Under the pieces are notes generated by a model, which worked only from the letters and a program-made list of their open reading frames with translations, did not search any database and was not told the origin of the DNA. The translations under genes were made by a program, and so were the position numbers. A DNA stretch of 64,000 nucleotides from M3007 sp037445225. GTDB taxonomy: Bacteria; Bacteroidota; Bacteroidia; Chitinophagales; Saprospiraceae. This document shows positions 43,694 to 53,145 of the stretch, one piece after another. Location of the stretch: contig JBBIKW010000003.1 in assembly GCA_037445225.1 (NCBI GenBank), positions 186,001 through 250,000 on the forward strand, in the 5' to 3' direction. Every line of letters starts with the position of its first letter. The stretch's first letter is position 1.

Positions 43694-44446
43694 TTAAACG
43701 ACCGTTTCACTCGCCACTGCTGCGAAGAGGTATTCGCGGTTCAGCCGCGCGATGTTGGAAACGGAGATTTCCTTTGGGCATTCCGCCTCACAGGCCTTAA
43801 CGTTGGAGCAGCGGCCAAAGCCCTCTTTGTCCATCTGCGCCACCATACGCAGTACTCGGCGCTTTCGCTCTACTTGCCCTTGTGGCAACAGAGCCAGATG
43901 GCTCACTTTCGCCGCCGTGAACAGCATGGCTGATGCATTTGGGCAAGCCGCCACGCAGGCGCCACATCCGATGCAAGCGGCGGCATCGAAAGCACGGCTG
44001 GCCACTTCCTTTTCAATAGGGATGCTGTTCGCCTCAGGCGCCTGACCCGTGTTCACGCTGATGTAGCCGCCCGCCTGGATGATCCGGTCAAAAGCCGACC
44101 GATCGACGACCAGGTCGCGAATTACGGGAAAAGCCTTAGCGCGGAACGGTTCGATGACAATCGTATCGCCGTCGCGAAAATGGCGCATGTGAAGCTGGCA
44201 AGTGGTCGTGCCTTTGAGTGGGCCGTGGGGGCGGCCGTTGATGACCAAGGAACAAGTGCCGCAAATGCCCTCGCGGCAGTCGTGCTCAAAAGCTACCGGC
44301 TCCTCGCGCTGACGGATGAGTTGCTCGTTGAGCACGTCGAGCATTTCCAAAAAGGACATATGCTCGTTGACATTGTCGAGCTGATAGGTGACGAATTCTC
44401 CTTTGTATTTACCGCCTTGTCGCCAAATTTTCAGCGTAAGTTTCAT
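43694..44446 (-). CDS. sdhB: Succinate dehydrogenase iron-sulfur subunit
   Basis: A 250-residue subunit that carries electrons from FAD to quinone. The [2Fe-2S] site is CREGICGTC, with a further Cys in TTCQLHM; the [4Fe-4S] site begins CIGCGACVAACP, and the third site is CSNVKACEAECPKEI. These show the type seen in Bacteroidota with a single cytochrome subunit. It is third in the sdhCAB operon, 33 nt after sdhA. Coupling is to menaquinone, judged from mqnD. Confidence 0.95.
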   Translation of the reverse strand: MKLTLKIWRQGGKYKGEFVTYQLDNVNEHMSFLEMLDVLNEQLIRQREEPVAFEHDCREGICGTCSLVINGRPHGPLKGTTTCQLHMRHFRDGDTIVIEPFRAKAFPVIRDLVVDRSAFDRIIQAGGYISVNTGQAPEANSIPIEKEVASRAFDAAACIGCGACVAACPNASAMLFTAAKVSHLALLPQGQVERKRRVLRMVAQMDKEGFGRCSNVKACEAECPKEISVSNIARLNREYLFAAVASETVV

Positions 44447-44478
44447 ATCCTCAAAAAGTATTTTTCTAAGAAATAGAA

Positions 44479-46416
44479 TTACTTATAGCTGCGCTGAGCC
44501 ACTTGCACCTCTTCGTAGACCAGCGGTTCTTTGTGGAGCCGCGGCTGAGCATCTTCCCCGCACCACTCCCATGCAGCGACATACATGAAGTTCTCGTCGT
44601 CGCGCAGGGCTTCGCCATCCGCCGTCTGGTATTCTTCGCGGAAATGACCGCCGCAGCTTTCGTTTCGGTGGAGCGCATCGATACACATGAGCTCGCCCAA
44701 CTCCAAGAAGTCGGCTACGCGCCAAGCCTTTTCCAATTCGGGATTGAACTCGTCGCTTCGACCGGGCACGTAGAGATTTTTCCAGAACTCCTCGCGCAGC
44801 GCGCGGATCTCGCTGATGGCCTCCTGCAGCCCTTGGGCGTTGCGCGACATGCCGCACTTGTTCCACATGATCTTGCCCAGGCGGCGATGGAAGGACTCGG
44901 CGCTCTCCGAACCGCCGATATTCATCAGGCGGTGGATGCGGTCGGCTACCTCTTTTTCAGTGCGCTCAAATTCCGGGGTATCGGTGGGAATGGGGCCTGT
45001 CCGAATTTCCCCGCTGAGGTAGGCGCCAATGGTGTAAGGCAGCACAAAATAGCCATCGGCAAGCCCTTGCATCAAAGCGGATGCGCCTAGTCGGTTAGCT
45101 CCGTGGTCGCTAAAGTTGGCTTCACCAGCGGCGTACAGCCCAGGAATGGTCGTCATTAGCTCGTAGTCGACCCATAAGCCGCCCATAGTGTAATGCACGG
45201 CCGGATAAATGCGCATGGGCACCTCATAAGGGTTGTCGCCGGTAATCTTTTCGTACATTTCAAAAAGGTTACCGTACCGCGCAGCAATAGTTTCTCGCCC
45301 CAGGCGCTTAATAGCGTCGGAGAAATCGAGGTAGACGGCTAAGCCGGTCGGGCCAACACCCTTTCCGGCGTCGCATTCGGCTTTTGCAGCGCGACTGGCG
45401 ATGTCGCGCGGCACCAAGTTTCCAAAAGCGGGGTAGCGTCGTTCTAAGTAGTAGTCGCGCGCTTCCTCAGGGATTTCGTTGGGATGTTTTTTGGCATCAG
45501 CCGGATCTTTAGGTACCCAACACCGCCCATCGTTGCGCAGCGACTCCGACATGAGCGTGAGCTTAGACTGGTAATCGCCCGATACGGGAATACAGGTGGG
45601 GTGTATTTGGGTAAAGCATGGATTTCCGAAGAAGGCGCCGCGCCGATGGGCGCGCCAAGCGGCCGTGGCGTTACACAGCATGGCATTGGTACTCAGGTAG
45701 AATACATTGCCGTAGCCTCCTGTGCACAACACGACGGCATGGGCGCTGTGGCGCTCGAGTTCGCCAGTCAGCAAGTTTCGCGCGATAATCCCGCGACACT
45801 TGCCGTCTATGATCACCACATCCAGCATTTCGTGGCGATTGTACAGTTTCACCGACCCAAGCGACACCTGGCGACTCAGCGCTTGGTAAGCGCCGAGCAA
45901 CAGCTGTTGCCCGGTCTGTCCGCGCGCATAGAAGGTGCGAGAGACCAGCGTCCCTCCAAAGGAGCGATTGTCTAACAACCCGCCGTATTCGCGCGCAAAG
46001 GGCACGCCCTGAGCCACACATTGATCGATGATGTTGACCGACACCTCCGCCAACCGATAAACGTTAGCCTCGCGAGCGCGATAGTCGCCGCCCTTGATCG
46101 TATCGTAAAACAGCCGATACACCGAGTCGCCGTCGTTGCGATAGTTCTTCGCAGCATTGATACCTCCCTGTGCAGCGATAGAGTGCGCCCGGCGCGGGCT
46201 GTCGTGAAAGGTAAACACTTTCACATTGTAGCCGAGCTCGCCTAGCGAAGCCGCCGCAGAAGCCCCTGCCAGCCCTGTCCCTACCACGATCACATCTATG
46301 CGGCGCTTGTTATTAGCCGAGACTAAGGGGACGTGTCCCTTGTAGTTTTCCCATTTTTCTGCCAACGGACCGCTCGGAATTTTCGCGTCCAGCCTTTTTA
46401 TTTCGGCAGTTGTCAT
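44479..46416 (-). CDS. sdhA: Succinate dehydrogenase flavoprotein subunit
   Basis: A 645-residue flavoprotein that oxidises succinate to fumarate. The FAD-binding motif is VVGTGLAGASAAASLGELGY; AHSIAAQGGIN contains the histidine that binds FAD covalently. The substrate loop and active-site residues are in the segments HPTCIPVSG and RRYPAFGNLVPRDIASR, and HYTMGGLWVD marks the capping region. Length and context fit SdhA rather than FrdA, but the two cannot be separated by sequence alone. Confidence 0.95.
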   Translation of the reverse strand: MTTAEIKRLDAKIPSGPLAEKWENYKGHVPLVSANNKRRIDVIVVGTGLAGASAAASLGELGYNVKVFTFHDSPRRAHSIAAQGGINAAKNYRNDGDSVYRLFYDTIKGGDYRAREANVYRLAEVSVNIIDQCVAQGVPFAREYGGLLDNRSFGGTLVSRTFYARGQTGQQLLLGAYQALSRQVSLGSVKLYNRHEMLDVVIIDGKCRGIIARNLLTGELERHSAHAVVLCTGGYGNVFYLSTNAMLCNATAAWRAHRRGAFFGNPCFTQIHPTCIPVSGDYQSKLTLMSESLRNDGRCWVPKDPADAKKHPNEIPEEARDYYLERRYPAFGNLVPRDIASRAAKAECDAGKGVGPTGLAVYLDFSDAIKRLGRETIAARYGNLFEMYEKITGDNPYEVPMRIYPAVHYTMGGLWVDYELMTTIPGLYAAGEANFSDHGANRLGASALMQGLADGYFVLPYTIGAYLSGEIRTGPIPTDTPEFERTEKEVADRIHRLMNIGGSESAESFHRRLGKIMWNKCGMSRNAQGLQEAISEIRALREEFWKNLYVPGRSDEFNPELEKAWRVADFLELGELMCIDALHRNESCGGHFREEYQTADGEALRDDENFMYVAAWEWCGEDAQPRLHKEPLVYEEVQVAQRSYK

Positions 46417-46458
46417 ATCGCATCGCAGTTTAACTGTTAAAACCTCGTTGACCTTGCC

Positions 46459-47145
46459 CTATCCGCGCAGGTACATAACAACCGGAATAACGGCAAATAA
46501 AAGCGGAATCAGGATAGAATATGCCATTCCAATAAAGCGAACAGCCGGCTGGTACTTGCGGTGCCCTAAACCCAAGGTTTGGAATGACGACCAGAAGCCG
46601 TGCCATAAGTGCAGCCCCACTACCGCCATACACACCACATAGAAAGCCACAAAACCAAAATCCTGATACGTAGCCTTCACCAAGGAATACAGGTCCTTGA
46701 CTTCATGAGGATAGGTAGGATAGCGAATCATATTCAATTGCCCCCAGTGCATCTCAAACCAGAACTGGTACAGGTGAATGGCGATGAAAACGAAGAGAAT
46801 GATGCCCAACCACGCCATGTTGCGCGCCGAAAACTCGTTAGTATGCGAAAACGACACCGCATAGCGCTGCTGCCCGCGCGCCGCTCGATTGTACCGCCAT
46901 AATACTAAACCCTGGACAGTGTGTAACAGGATGGACGCATACAGCAAATACGATATGGTCTTGATGAGTGGGTTTGTCGTCATAAAATGCGCATACGTAT
47001 TGAACGCCTCTCCACCATCCTGCTTGAGAAGCTGCAAATTGCCGGCCAAATGGACAGCTAAGAAGAGCGTCAGAAATAGACCCGTAAGGGCCATGACCCA
47101 TTTTTGACCTATAGAAGAGGTGATAAACTTAGTGAACCAACCCAT
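46459..47145 (-). CDS. sdhC: Succinate dehydrogenase cytochrome b subunit
   Basis: A 228-residue membrane anchor with five helices, starting MGWFTKFITSSIGQKWVMALTG. Histidines expected to bind heme are in VHLAGNLQLL and HLYQFWFEMHWGQLN, and GLHLWHGFWSSFQTLG is the family's late motif. It is the single-subunit, two-heme type (type B) that faces menaquinone. A box TAGTTTTG (47205-47212) upstream is the likely promoter of the whole operon sdhCAB. Confidence 0.93.
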   Translation of the reverse strand: MGWFTKFITSSIGQKWVMALTGLFLTLFLAVHLAGNLQLLKQDGGEAFNTYAHFMTTNPLIKTISYLLYASILLHTVQGLVLWRYNRAARGQQRYAVSFSHTNEFSARNMAWLGIILFVFIAIHLYQFWFEMHWGQLNMIRYPTYPHEVKDLYSLVKATYQDFGFVAFYVVCMAVVGLHLWHGFWSSFQTLGLGHRKYQPAVRFIGMAYSILIPLLFAVIPVVMYLRG

Positions 47146-47204
47146 GGTTATCGCTCAACTTGAAGTGAGATACCCTGCTAATCAGTGAGATTTTCGAAGT
47201 CTCG

Positions 47205-47212
47205 CAAAACTA
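47205..47212 (-). promoter_or_regulatory. -7 box (TAGTTTTG) of sdhCAB
   Basis: Matches TAnnTTTG on the minus strand, 60 nt before the sdhC start. No clear -33 element. Confidence 0.45.
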
Positions 47213-47283
47213 CAGTGCTTCAACAAAAAACGTTTCGAGCCCGTTTTTTCGATATCCTTGCACCTCCGCAATTTAGACTCGCT

Positions 47284-47772
47284 CTAAATCGAGCCCAGCG
47301 CCTCGGAGCCAAACGCCAAGGGCAAGAGGTCGCTTGCGCGTTCAAAAACGAGGAGAGAATGATCTTTTCCCTGCAAGATGAGCCGGATGGGCCGTCCAAA
47401 CTTTTGCTCAGCCTCATAGAGCACCTGCCGACAAGCGCCGCAAGGCGTAGCCGGAGTGTTGGTCAGCTGCCCTTTTGTGGCAGCAGCTACCGCTATATCT
47501 GTCACGCAAGCATCCGGATGTCGAGAGATGGCGGCAGCTAAGGTGGAGCGCTCAGCACACAGGCACATGGGATAGGCGGCATTCTCAAAATTGGCACCGC
47601 AGACGATTGCTCCGTTCGACAAACGCGCTGCTGCGCCTACACAGAAGCCTGAGTACGGAGTATAGGCCAAGGACAAGGCCCCACGCGCTGCCGCTACCAG
47701 CTGCTGATCCTCGGGCGGTAGCGCTTCCAAAGAGGCGTACTGGGCATAGACAACCTGATACGTTTGACGCAT
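47284..47772 (-). CDS. cdd: Cytidine deaminase
   Basis: Deaminates cytidine and deoxycytidine for pyrimidine salvage. The 162-residue protein has YTPYSGFCVGAAA, the catalytic motif CAERS (zinc Cys and Glu) and PCGACRQVL (two zinc Cys), as in tetrameric cytidine deaminases. I chose ATG 47772 (MRQTYQVVYAQY); an upstream start at 47820 would extend beyond the promoter box TACGTTTG at 47793-47800. Confidence 0.93.
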   Translation of the reverse strand: MRQTYQVVYAQYASLEALPPEDQQLVAAARGALSLAYTPYSGFCVGAAARLSNGAIVCGANFENAAYPMCLCAERSTLAAAISRHPDACVTDIAVAAATKGQLTNTPATPCGACRQVLYEAEQKFGRPIRLILQGKDHSLLVFERASDLLPLAFGSEALGSI

Positions 47773-47792
47773 ACACGAGTAATTTTGCCACA

Positions 47793-47800
47793 CAAACGTA
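47793..47800 (-). promoter_or_regulatory. -7 box (TACGTTTG) of cdd
   Basis: Matches TAnnTTTG on the minus strand, 21 nt before the cdd start at 47772. Confidence 0.5.
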
Positions 47801-47866
47801 GCAAATTGCCTTATACGCACCGCCCTTTGCTCCTCTCAGCACACGCACCAGGTGCCGTTAAGCCCA

Positions 47867-50185
47867 TTAGTACACAACCACCCGCTTCTCTACGTCGCCC
47901 TCCGACGTGTGGATACGCAAGGTGTACAAGCCTTTAGGCCACAAGATCGTGGACAGATACGTAGTGTGTACACCCGTAGGGCGATGGCTTTCTATCAGAC
48001 GCCCCACTACGTCGTATACTCCTACTTGCTCCAGCACGGCGTTTTCGACAGCTACCCATACGCCCTCTGTAGCGGGATTGGGATAGACTATTGCACTCGG
48101 TGAGCTATGGGAAGGAGGCGCTGTCGCATTGATCGACTTATCCAATACCAACCACAGCGTATCTAATACCGCTCCCTGTAACGCCAAGGCTTTCCCTTCG
48201 ACATCTATGCCGCGAACCCCGACCACCGGTACGGTGAAAGGAACCCGCAAAGAACCCGAGCGCTCGATGACATCGATAATGATAACAAAATCGGTACTAA
48301 AGTGCACTCGAGCGATGGTGCCGTACCCAGATACCGCCTGCCTGTTTTTCCGGGCGAAGCCCAAATCTATCTGACGCAACGAGTAGTGATCTCTCGACAG
48401 CAAGAGGACATCTCCGGGTGGCCCCAAAAAGGCGTTATTGCTGTAAAGAAGTTCGGGGTCATGCCCTACGTATTCTGGATACTTTAGGGCAAAAGCCAGT
48501 CCGTACAAGTGGTGAGCAGGAGCATCTACCTGGCCCACCCGAATATTGGCCGTAATGATAATGGGCTCAGGTGTTTGCGTGCTTATCAAGAGGGAGTCTT
48601 CGGGAAAGTGTACCCACACCGGAACCGCAGGTGCCGTGATAGGGGGGGCCACTTGAGCGGATATGGGCGAATAGTTCTGCTGGATAGCGATGCGGTCGAA
48701 CTCATTGATAACGCCATTGCCATCGGTATCGGCGTGTTTGAAGTTCGCCACGGCAGCCGGTGTATTGGCCCAGTTGGGAGCAAATTGAGGAGCCCATGTG
48801 GCGGAGGCAAAGGGACGGGGAGGCCCTGTTTGAGCAAAGCCTAACCCGATGGGCAGGATGTCGTACACATCGGCCCGCCTGTCTCCATTGGCGTCGCCTG
48901 CAAAGACGTAGTCTGTAATGGGGGGCGCTTTTGAAGTCTTCCAGCTGCTCGTGTCGGTGCTGAAGACGTGTACTACCGATGATACGCATCGGTCGTTACG
49001 CCAGACAGTGAGATTTGTCCGATATACTCCCCCCTCTTTATATAAGTGCCATATCGCTGTATCGGCTGGCGAGCCTATCCACGGCACAGAGCCATCGCCA
49101 AAATCGATTTGTACCGTGTGGTAGTGGCCGATAGATCGGTTAAAGAAGCGCACCAGGTATCCGTTGGTCGGCGATGCCGTAAACACCTCTGTCTCTACAT
49201 CGGCAGCGCAATCTCCTCCGTAAGCGGCGTTGCATTTGCCGACCCACCACTGGGCTACACCAGCAGCCATAGCCGCACATTCGTTGAGGTAGGTCACTCC
49301 GTCACATCCGCAGACGGGGGAAAACAGATACGGACAAGGCTGCGTACTACTGGACAGGTGAGCCAGCGGCTCTTGCACGCAATTGGCCGTGTGGACATTA
49401 AACGAGCGACATGCCTCAGCTATGCAAGAAGGATCTTCTGTCTCATACTGCACGCATATGGAGTAGACTCCTTCGCCGGGCAACACTGCCGTAAACTTGG
49501 GCTCCTCTGAGAGAACTTCTCCCGTCTTCTCCAGAAACCACCGAACCGACCTGAGGGAAGAAGCGATAGCCCCCTGCAGCACTAAGTTGCCGTGAATTCG
49601 CCTTCCTTCGTTCACCAACCGCATTTCGTACCCACATCCACCTATCTGAGCCGTGCTCACGGGAACAAGAAGACATTGCTGCGCCTGACAGCTGTTCCCA
49701 TCGACCGCTGTTAGGCATACAGCGTAATTCCCCCCCTGGGTAAACGTATGTTCCACCGATAGCCCCTCTGCTGTAGCGCCATCGCCAAAATCCCAGCGGT
49801 AGAGCGACGCAGGATTCGACGGTACATGGGCCTTGAAAAAGAATTGCTGCGGATTGTGCGGACTTACCGCATAGGAAAATGAGGCGGCACAGGAATGGGT
49901 GTCTGCTGCGCAAGTCAGCGCCCTTACCGGCAACGTCGTCGGCGGGCATCCAGCGGGCAGCAAGGCAGAGGTGTCGGAAAAGCGGACGACTTTACCCACA
50001 GAAAGCAAAGGAACTCCTGGCGCGGCCACGAACTCAGTGCTGTCTGCCAAACGCAACAGTCGCGCCCCACAACCGGTATCCGACGCCAATACAACACCCA
50101 AGTGCTGGCACTGGCTGTAACTTGACACCCGCAAAGCAGCCAAAAACACCGCAAAGGCTATCTTGTAGAAAATTTGCCAATTCAT
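47867..50185 (-). CDS. T9SS-exported protein with PKD, Kazal and dockerin-like parts
   Basis: A 772-residue secreted protein. In order: signal peptide (YKIAFAVFLAALRVSSYSQ), a Cys-rich N-terminal part, a PKD domain (YRWDFGDGATAEGLSVEHTF), a second Ig-like segment, a Kazal-type inhibitor motif (CPYLFSPVCGCDGVTYLNEC), a further PKD-like domain (IDFGDGSVPW), a dockerin-like calcium pair (GDANGDRRADVYD and DTDGNGVINEFD), a cohesin-like region and a T9SS sorting domain (VYPNPATEGVWVAV). The Kazal loop in such a protein is unusual and could inhibit a serine protease. Substrate and partner are unknown. Confidence 0.82.
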   Translation of the reverse strand: MNWQIFYKIAFAVFLAALRVSSYSQCQHLGVVLASDTGCGARLLRLADSTEFVAAPGVPLLSVGKVVRFSDTSALLPAGCPPTTLPVRALTCAADTHSCAASFSYAVSPHNPQQFFFKAHVPSNPASLYRWDFGDGATAEGLSVEHTFTQGGNYAVCLTAVDGNSCQAQQCLLVPVSTAQIGGCGYEMRLVNEGRRIHGNLVLQGAIASSLRSVRWFLEKTGEVLSEEPKFTAVLPGEGVYSICVQYETEDPSCIAEACRSFNVHTANCVQEPLAHLSSSTQPCPYLFSPVCGCDGVTYLNECAAMAAGVAQWWVGKCNAAYGGDCAADVETEVFTASPTNGYLVRFFNRSIGHYHTVQIDFGDGSVPWIGSPADTAIWHLYKEGGVYRTNLTVWRNDRCVSSVVHVFSTDTSSWKTSKAPPITDYVFAGDANGDRRADVYDILPIGLGFAQTGPPRPFASATWAPQFAPNWANTPAAVANFKHADTDGNGVINEFDRIAIQQNYSPISAQVAPPITAPAVPVWVHFPEDSLLISTQTPEPIIITANIRVGQVDAPAHHLYGLAFALKYPEYVGHDPELLYSNNAFLGPPGDVLLLSRDHYSLRQIDLGFARKNRQAVSGYGTIARVHFSTDFVIIIDVIERSGSLRVPFTVPVVGVRGIDVEGKALALQGAVLDTLWLVLDKSINATAPPSHSSPSAIVYPNPATEGVWVAVENAVLEQVGVYDVVGRLIESHRPTGVHTTYLSTILWPKGLYTLRIHTSEGDVEKRVVVY

Positions 50186-50352
50186 CTTATCCTCTGTTAT
50201 CTACCGCCTGCTTTTTCGCCAGACAAAAATGCCAAGAGCCCAAAGAGAGAACAATTACATTTTTCAAGAGTTGTCGTATAAAAAAAGGGAGCGTTATTTT
50301 TATTTTTCCATGAAAAACAGTGCCTAAACCAACCCGTAATTCCCTTTCTGTC

Positions 50353-51798
50353 ATGTCGAGCAACAAGCTGATTGTCCTCTTGAACGCTCTTTCGAAACAA
50401 GAGCGGAGCCGACTGCGAAAGTTTCTGTGCTCACCTTACTTCAACGAGCGCACCGACATAGTCGAGCTGTTCGACGCCCTAAGAGAGCACTCCTGCACCT
50501 CCGAAAAAACACTCAACGCTCCACACAAACGCGCCATCTGGGAGAAGCTCTACCCAAATCGCCCATACGACGACCTCTCTCTACGTCGGCTTTTTTCCGA
50601 TTTGAATCAGTTGGCACAGCGCTTTTTGGTAGCGGAAATGCGTCGCCAAAACCCCATCAATGAAGCGATAGACCTGCTGGACGCCTTGGATCGGTTCGAT
50701 TTACCTAAACACACAGCGGCAGCAGAGCGCCACTTAGACCAGCAGCTCGAAGCCCTCCCTGGAAAGTGTGCCGAGTACTATTCCCTTTGGCATCGCCGTT
50801 ATTGGAACGCGCTCAAGCGGGCTTCCAAGCAGGTAGTGACGCCGGACTTCCCATCTAAGCTAGCTGACACCGATTTTTACTTAGAGTCTTTCTACCTCAT
50901 ACAGAAGCTCAAGATGTACATCGACTGGCTGCTCTACCGCGGGCTTCGTGCCGGCGAGTGCCAGTTGTTGATGGTTCCTGGATTTTGGGAGCACCTCGAT
51001 AACCCGCGCTTTGACCAAGTACCGCTCATTCGCATTTTTCAAAAAATCATTCTTTGCCTCTCTTACCCTGAAGAAGAGGCGCACTTCGACCAACTGCTCT
51101 GTCGGCTGAGAGAGCAAGGACACCAGCTGTCGCGCACCGATCAGAGGGAATGCTTTTTTATCGCCCAGAACTATTGTGCGCTTAAAATCAATCAGGGCAA
51201 CGTGCAGTATTACTATCGATACTTCGAACTGATTCGCGAGATGGCGGATCGCGGTTTGCTGCTCGAAAACGGCCAGCTGCCGGAGCCCGTCTTCAAAAAT
51301 TTTATCACCGTCAGTTTGGGGGCGGGGCAATACGCTTGGACAGAACAATTTATCTGCGAATACGCTCCTTATCTACCCGAACGCATCCGAGAAAACGCCC
51401 GCACCTTCAACTTGGCATATGTGTATTTTTACCAGAAAGATTACGACCGTGTCCTTGAATGCCTGCGCGACGTGGAATACAGCGACGTAGTATACGCATT
51501 AGGAGCCAAGTCCATCTTAGTGCGCACGTACTACGAGATGGGCGAGATCCAGGCCTTGGACTCGCTCATCGACAGCTTCCGTGCCTTTTTATTGCGCAAC
51601 AAGGTGCTCTCTAAGAACTTGAAGCGCGAGTACATTAACTTTGTGAATTTGGTGAGAAAGCTCACTATGCTCGACCCTTCAGATAAAAAGACACTTGCTC
51701 GCCTGCGACAACGAGTTAGCCAAACCTCCTACACTATGCCCAAGAACTGGTTGATGCGCCAACTGGCCGAGATCGAAGCCGGACGCCGTCGCTACTAA
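50353..51798 (+). CDS. Conserved helical protein of unknown function
   Basis: From ATG 50353 the protein has 481 residues, starting MSSNKLIVLLNALSKQERSR. It contains no signal or membrane helix and appears all-helical: LRKFLCSPYFNERTDI, RRLFSDLNQLAQRFLVAEM, RRYWNALKRASKQ. The long, irregular helices recall TPR-like or cullin-repeat-like proteins. I know of similar proteins in related Bacteroidota but no function. It stands alone, divergent from the T9SS protein, and is followed after a gap of about 120 nt by the RluB-type gene. Confidence 0.6.
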   Translation: MSSNKLIVLLNALSKQERSRLRKFLCSPYFNERTDIVELFDALREHSCTSEKTLNAPHKRAIWEKLYPNRPYDDLSLRRLFSDLNQLAQRFLVAEMRRQNPINEAIDLLDALDRFDLPKHTAAAERHLDQQLEALPGKCAEYYSLWHRRYWNALKRASKQVVTPDFPSKLADTDFYLESFYLIQKLKMYIDWLLYRGLRAGECQLLMVPGFWEHLDNPRFDQVPLIRIFQKIILCLSYPEEEAHFDQLLCRLREQGHQLSRTDQRECFFIAQNYCALKINQGNVQYYYRYFELIREMADRGLLLENGQLPEPVFKNFITVSLGAGQYAWTEQFICEYAPYLPERIRENARTFNLAYVYFYQKDYDRVLECLRDVEYSDVVYALGAKSILVRTYYEMGEIQALDSLIDSFRAFLLRNKVLSKNLKREYINFVNLVRKLTMLDPSDKKTLARLRQRVSQTSYTMPKNWLMRQLAEIEAGRRRY

Positions 51799-51921
51799 CT
51801 GAGCACACTCCACTTGGCCAGCAAAAAATTTTTTCACTTAAGCCTTACCCATCCGCCACCACTCCAACTTTTAGCCGCATCTTTGTTGCACCAAAAAAGC
51901 AAATGCCCTAAATCTTTCATC

Positions 51922-53055
51922 ATGGAGGAAAAAAAGCGCCGGCCCCGCATCCATCGGCCATTAGCGGGCTCTCCGCTGAAACAGCGTCCGGAGCCCGAAA
52001 AAAGACCTGAAGAGCGCCCCTATCACGAGTACCGAGAAGGTAAGTTTTCCCATCGGCACGAGCGTCGCCCTTCCGCAGACCGCGAGCGAGGTACTTTTCA
52101 AGGAAAGCGCCCTCAGCGCGACCACACCGAGAGGAAGCTTTATCGGGAGTCCCCTCCCGCTCAAAGAAGCGGCATGAAGAAAAAACCATTCGGCCGAAAA
52201 CCTGCTCCCAAAGAAACCTTTCATATCGAGCGAAAGCCCAAGCCACCGCTACCTACTGGCGCAGGCATGCCACTGAATAAGTACCTGGCGCACTGTGGCC
52301 TCGCCTCACGGCGCAAAGCTGTAGAGTACATTGAAAGAGGCTGTGTAACGGTAAATGGAGAAGTCCGACAGGAACCCTACTACCGGCTTCAGGAGGGCGA
52401 CGTGGTGCATTGCGAGGGGCAGCTGATGCAAATTCAGGAGCGCAAGGTGTACGTGCTGCTCAACAAACCTAAAGGAGTGATCACTACCACGGCAGATGAA
52501 CGCGGGCGCCCTACGGTGCTCGACATTGTAGACCCGCATTTCCCCGAACGCATCTACCCAGTGGGGCGCCTCGACCGCGACACCACAGGCCTATTGTTGC
52601 TGACCAACGACGGCGAATTGGCAGCCAAGCTAATGCACCCGAGCAGTCAAATCCAAAAACAGTATCGCGTCGGTTTAGACCGCCCACTGACTTCGGCCGA
52701 CTTTGAGCGCATCGTTCAAGGCGTTGATCTAGAAGATGGTCCACTCCGCGTCAACTGGATACGCTATTCGGTAGAGCAACCTAAGAAAGACGTTGTCGAA
52801 TTAGAAATTACTGAGGGCCGAAATCGCGTGGTACGTCGCCTATTTGAAACCTTAGGGTATCGGGTGCGAAAACTCGACCGCTTCTACTTTGCAGGGCTCA
52901 CCAAAAAGGGCCTCTCGCGCGGCGCCTTCCGCGAGCTCACTCAGCGCGAGGTCATCATGCTCAAGCATTTTGTGGGTCACCCCTCTACGGCGCGCAAACC
53001 CATCGAAGGGGAGACCTTTGCGACCAACGAAGACGACGCCCTCGAAGAGGAGTAA
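51922..53055 (+). CDS. RsuA/RluB-type pseudouridine synthase with basic tail
   Basis: From ATG 51922 the protein has 377 residues. The first 110 are highly basic and low-complexity (EEKKRRPRIHRPLAG, RERGTFQGKRPQRDH). Then an S4 domain (MPLNKYLAHCGLASRRKAVEYI) and a catalytic domain: LLNKPKGVITT, VGRLDRDTTGLLLLTNDGELA with the active Asp, and EGRNRVVRRLFETLGYRV. It modifies a uridine in 23S or 16S rRNA; the tail is likely to bind rRNA. The S4/catalytic order fits RluB. It precedes the SWIM gene by about 90 nt. Confidence 0.9.
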   Translation: MEEKKRRPRIHRPLAGSPLKQRPEPEKRPEERPYHEYREGKFSHRHERRPSADRERGTFQGKRPQRDHTERKLYRESPPAQRSGMKKKPFGRKPAPKETFHIERKPKPPLPTGAGMPLNKYLAHCGLASRRKAVEYIERGCVTVNGEVRQEPYYRLQEGDVVHCEGQLMQIQERKVYVLLNKPKGVITTTADERGRPTVLDIVDPHFPERIYPVGRLDRDTTGLLLLTNDGELAAKLMHPSSQIQKQYRVGLDRPLTSADFERIVQGVDLEDGPLRVNWIRYSVEQPKKDVVELEITEGRNRVVRRLFETLGYRVRKLDRFYFAGLTKKGLSRGAFRELTQREVIMLKHFVGHPSTARKPIEGETFATNEDDALEEE

Positions 53056-53145
53056 ACAGCCTGCTTTTGTTCAAGGGCTTGGAGGCGGCCGTTGCACTAT
53101 TTTTGCTCCTCGCTTCGCCTTGGTGTGAAGGGGGCTATCTCTCTA

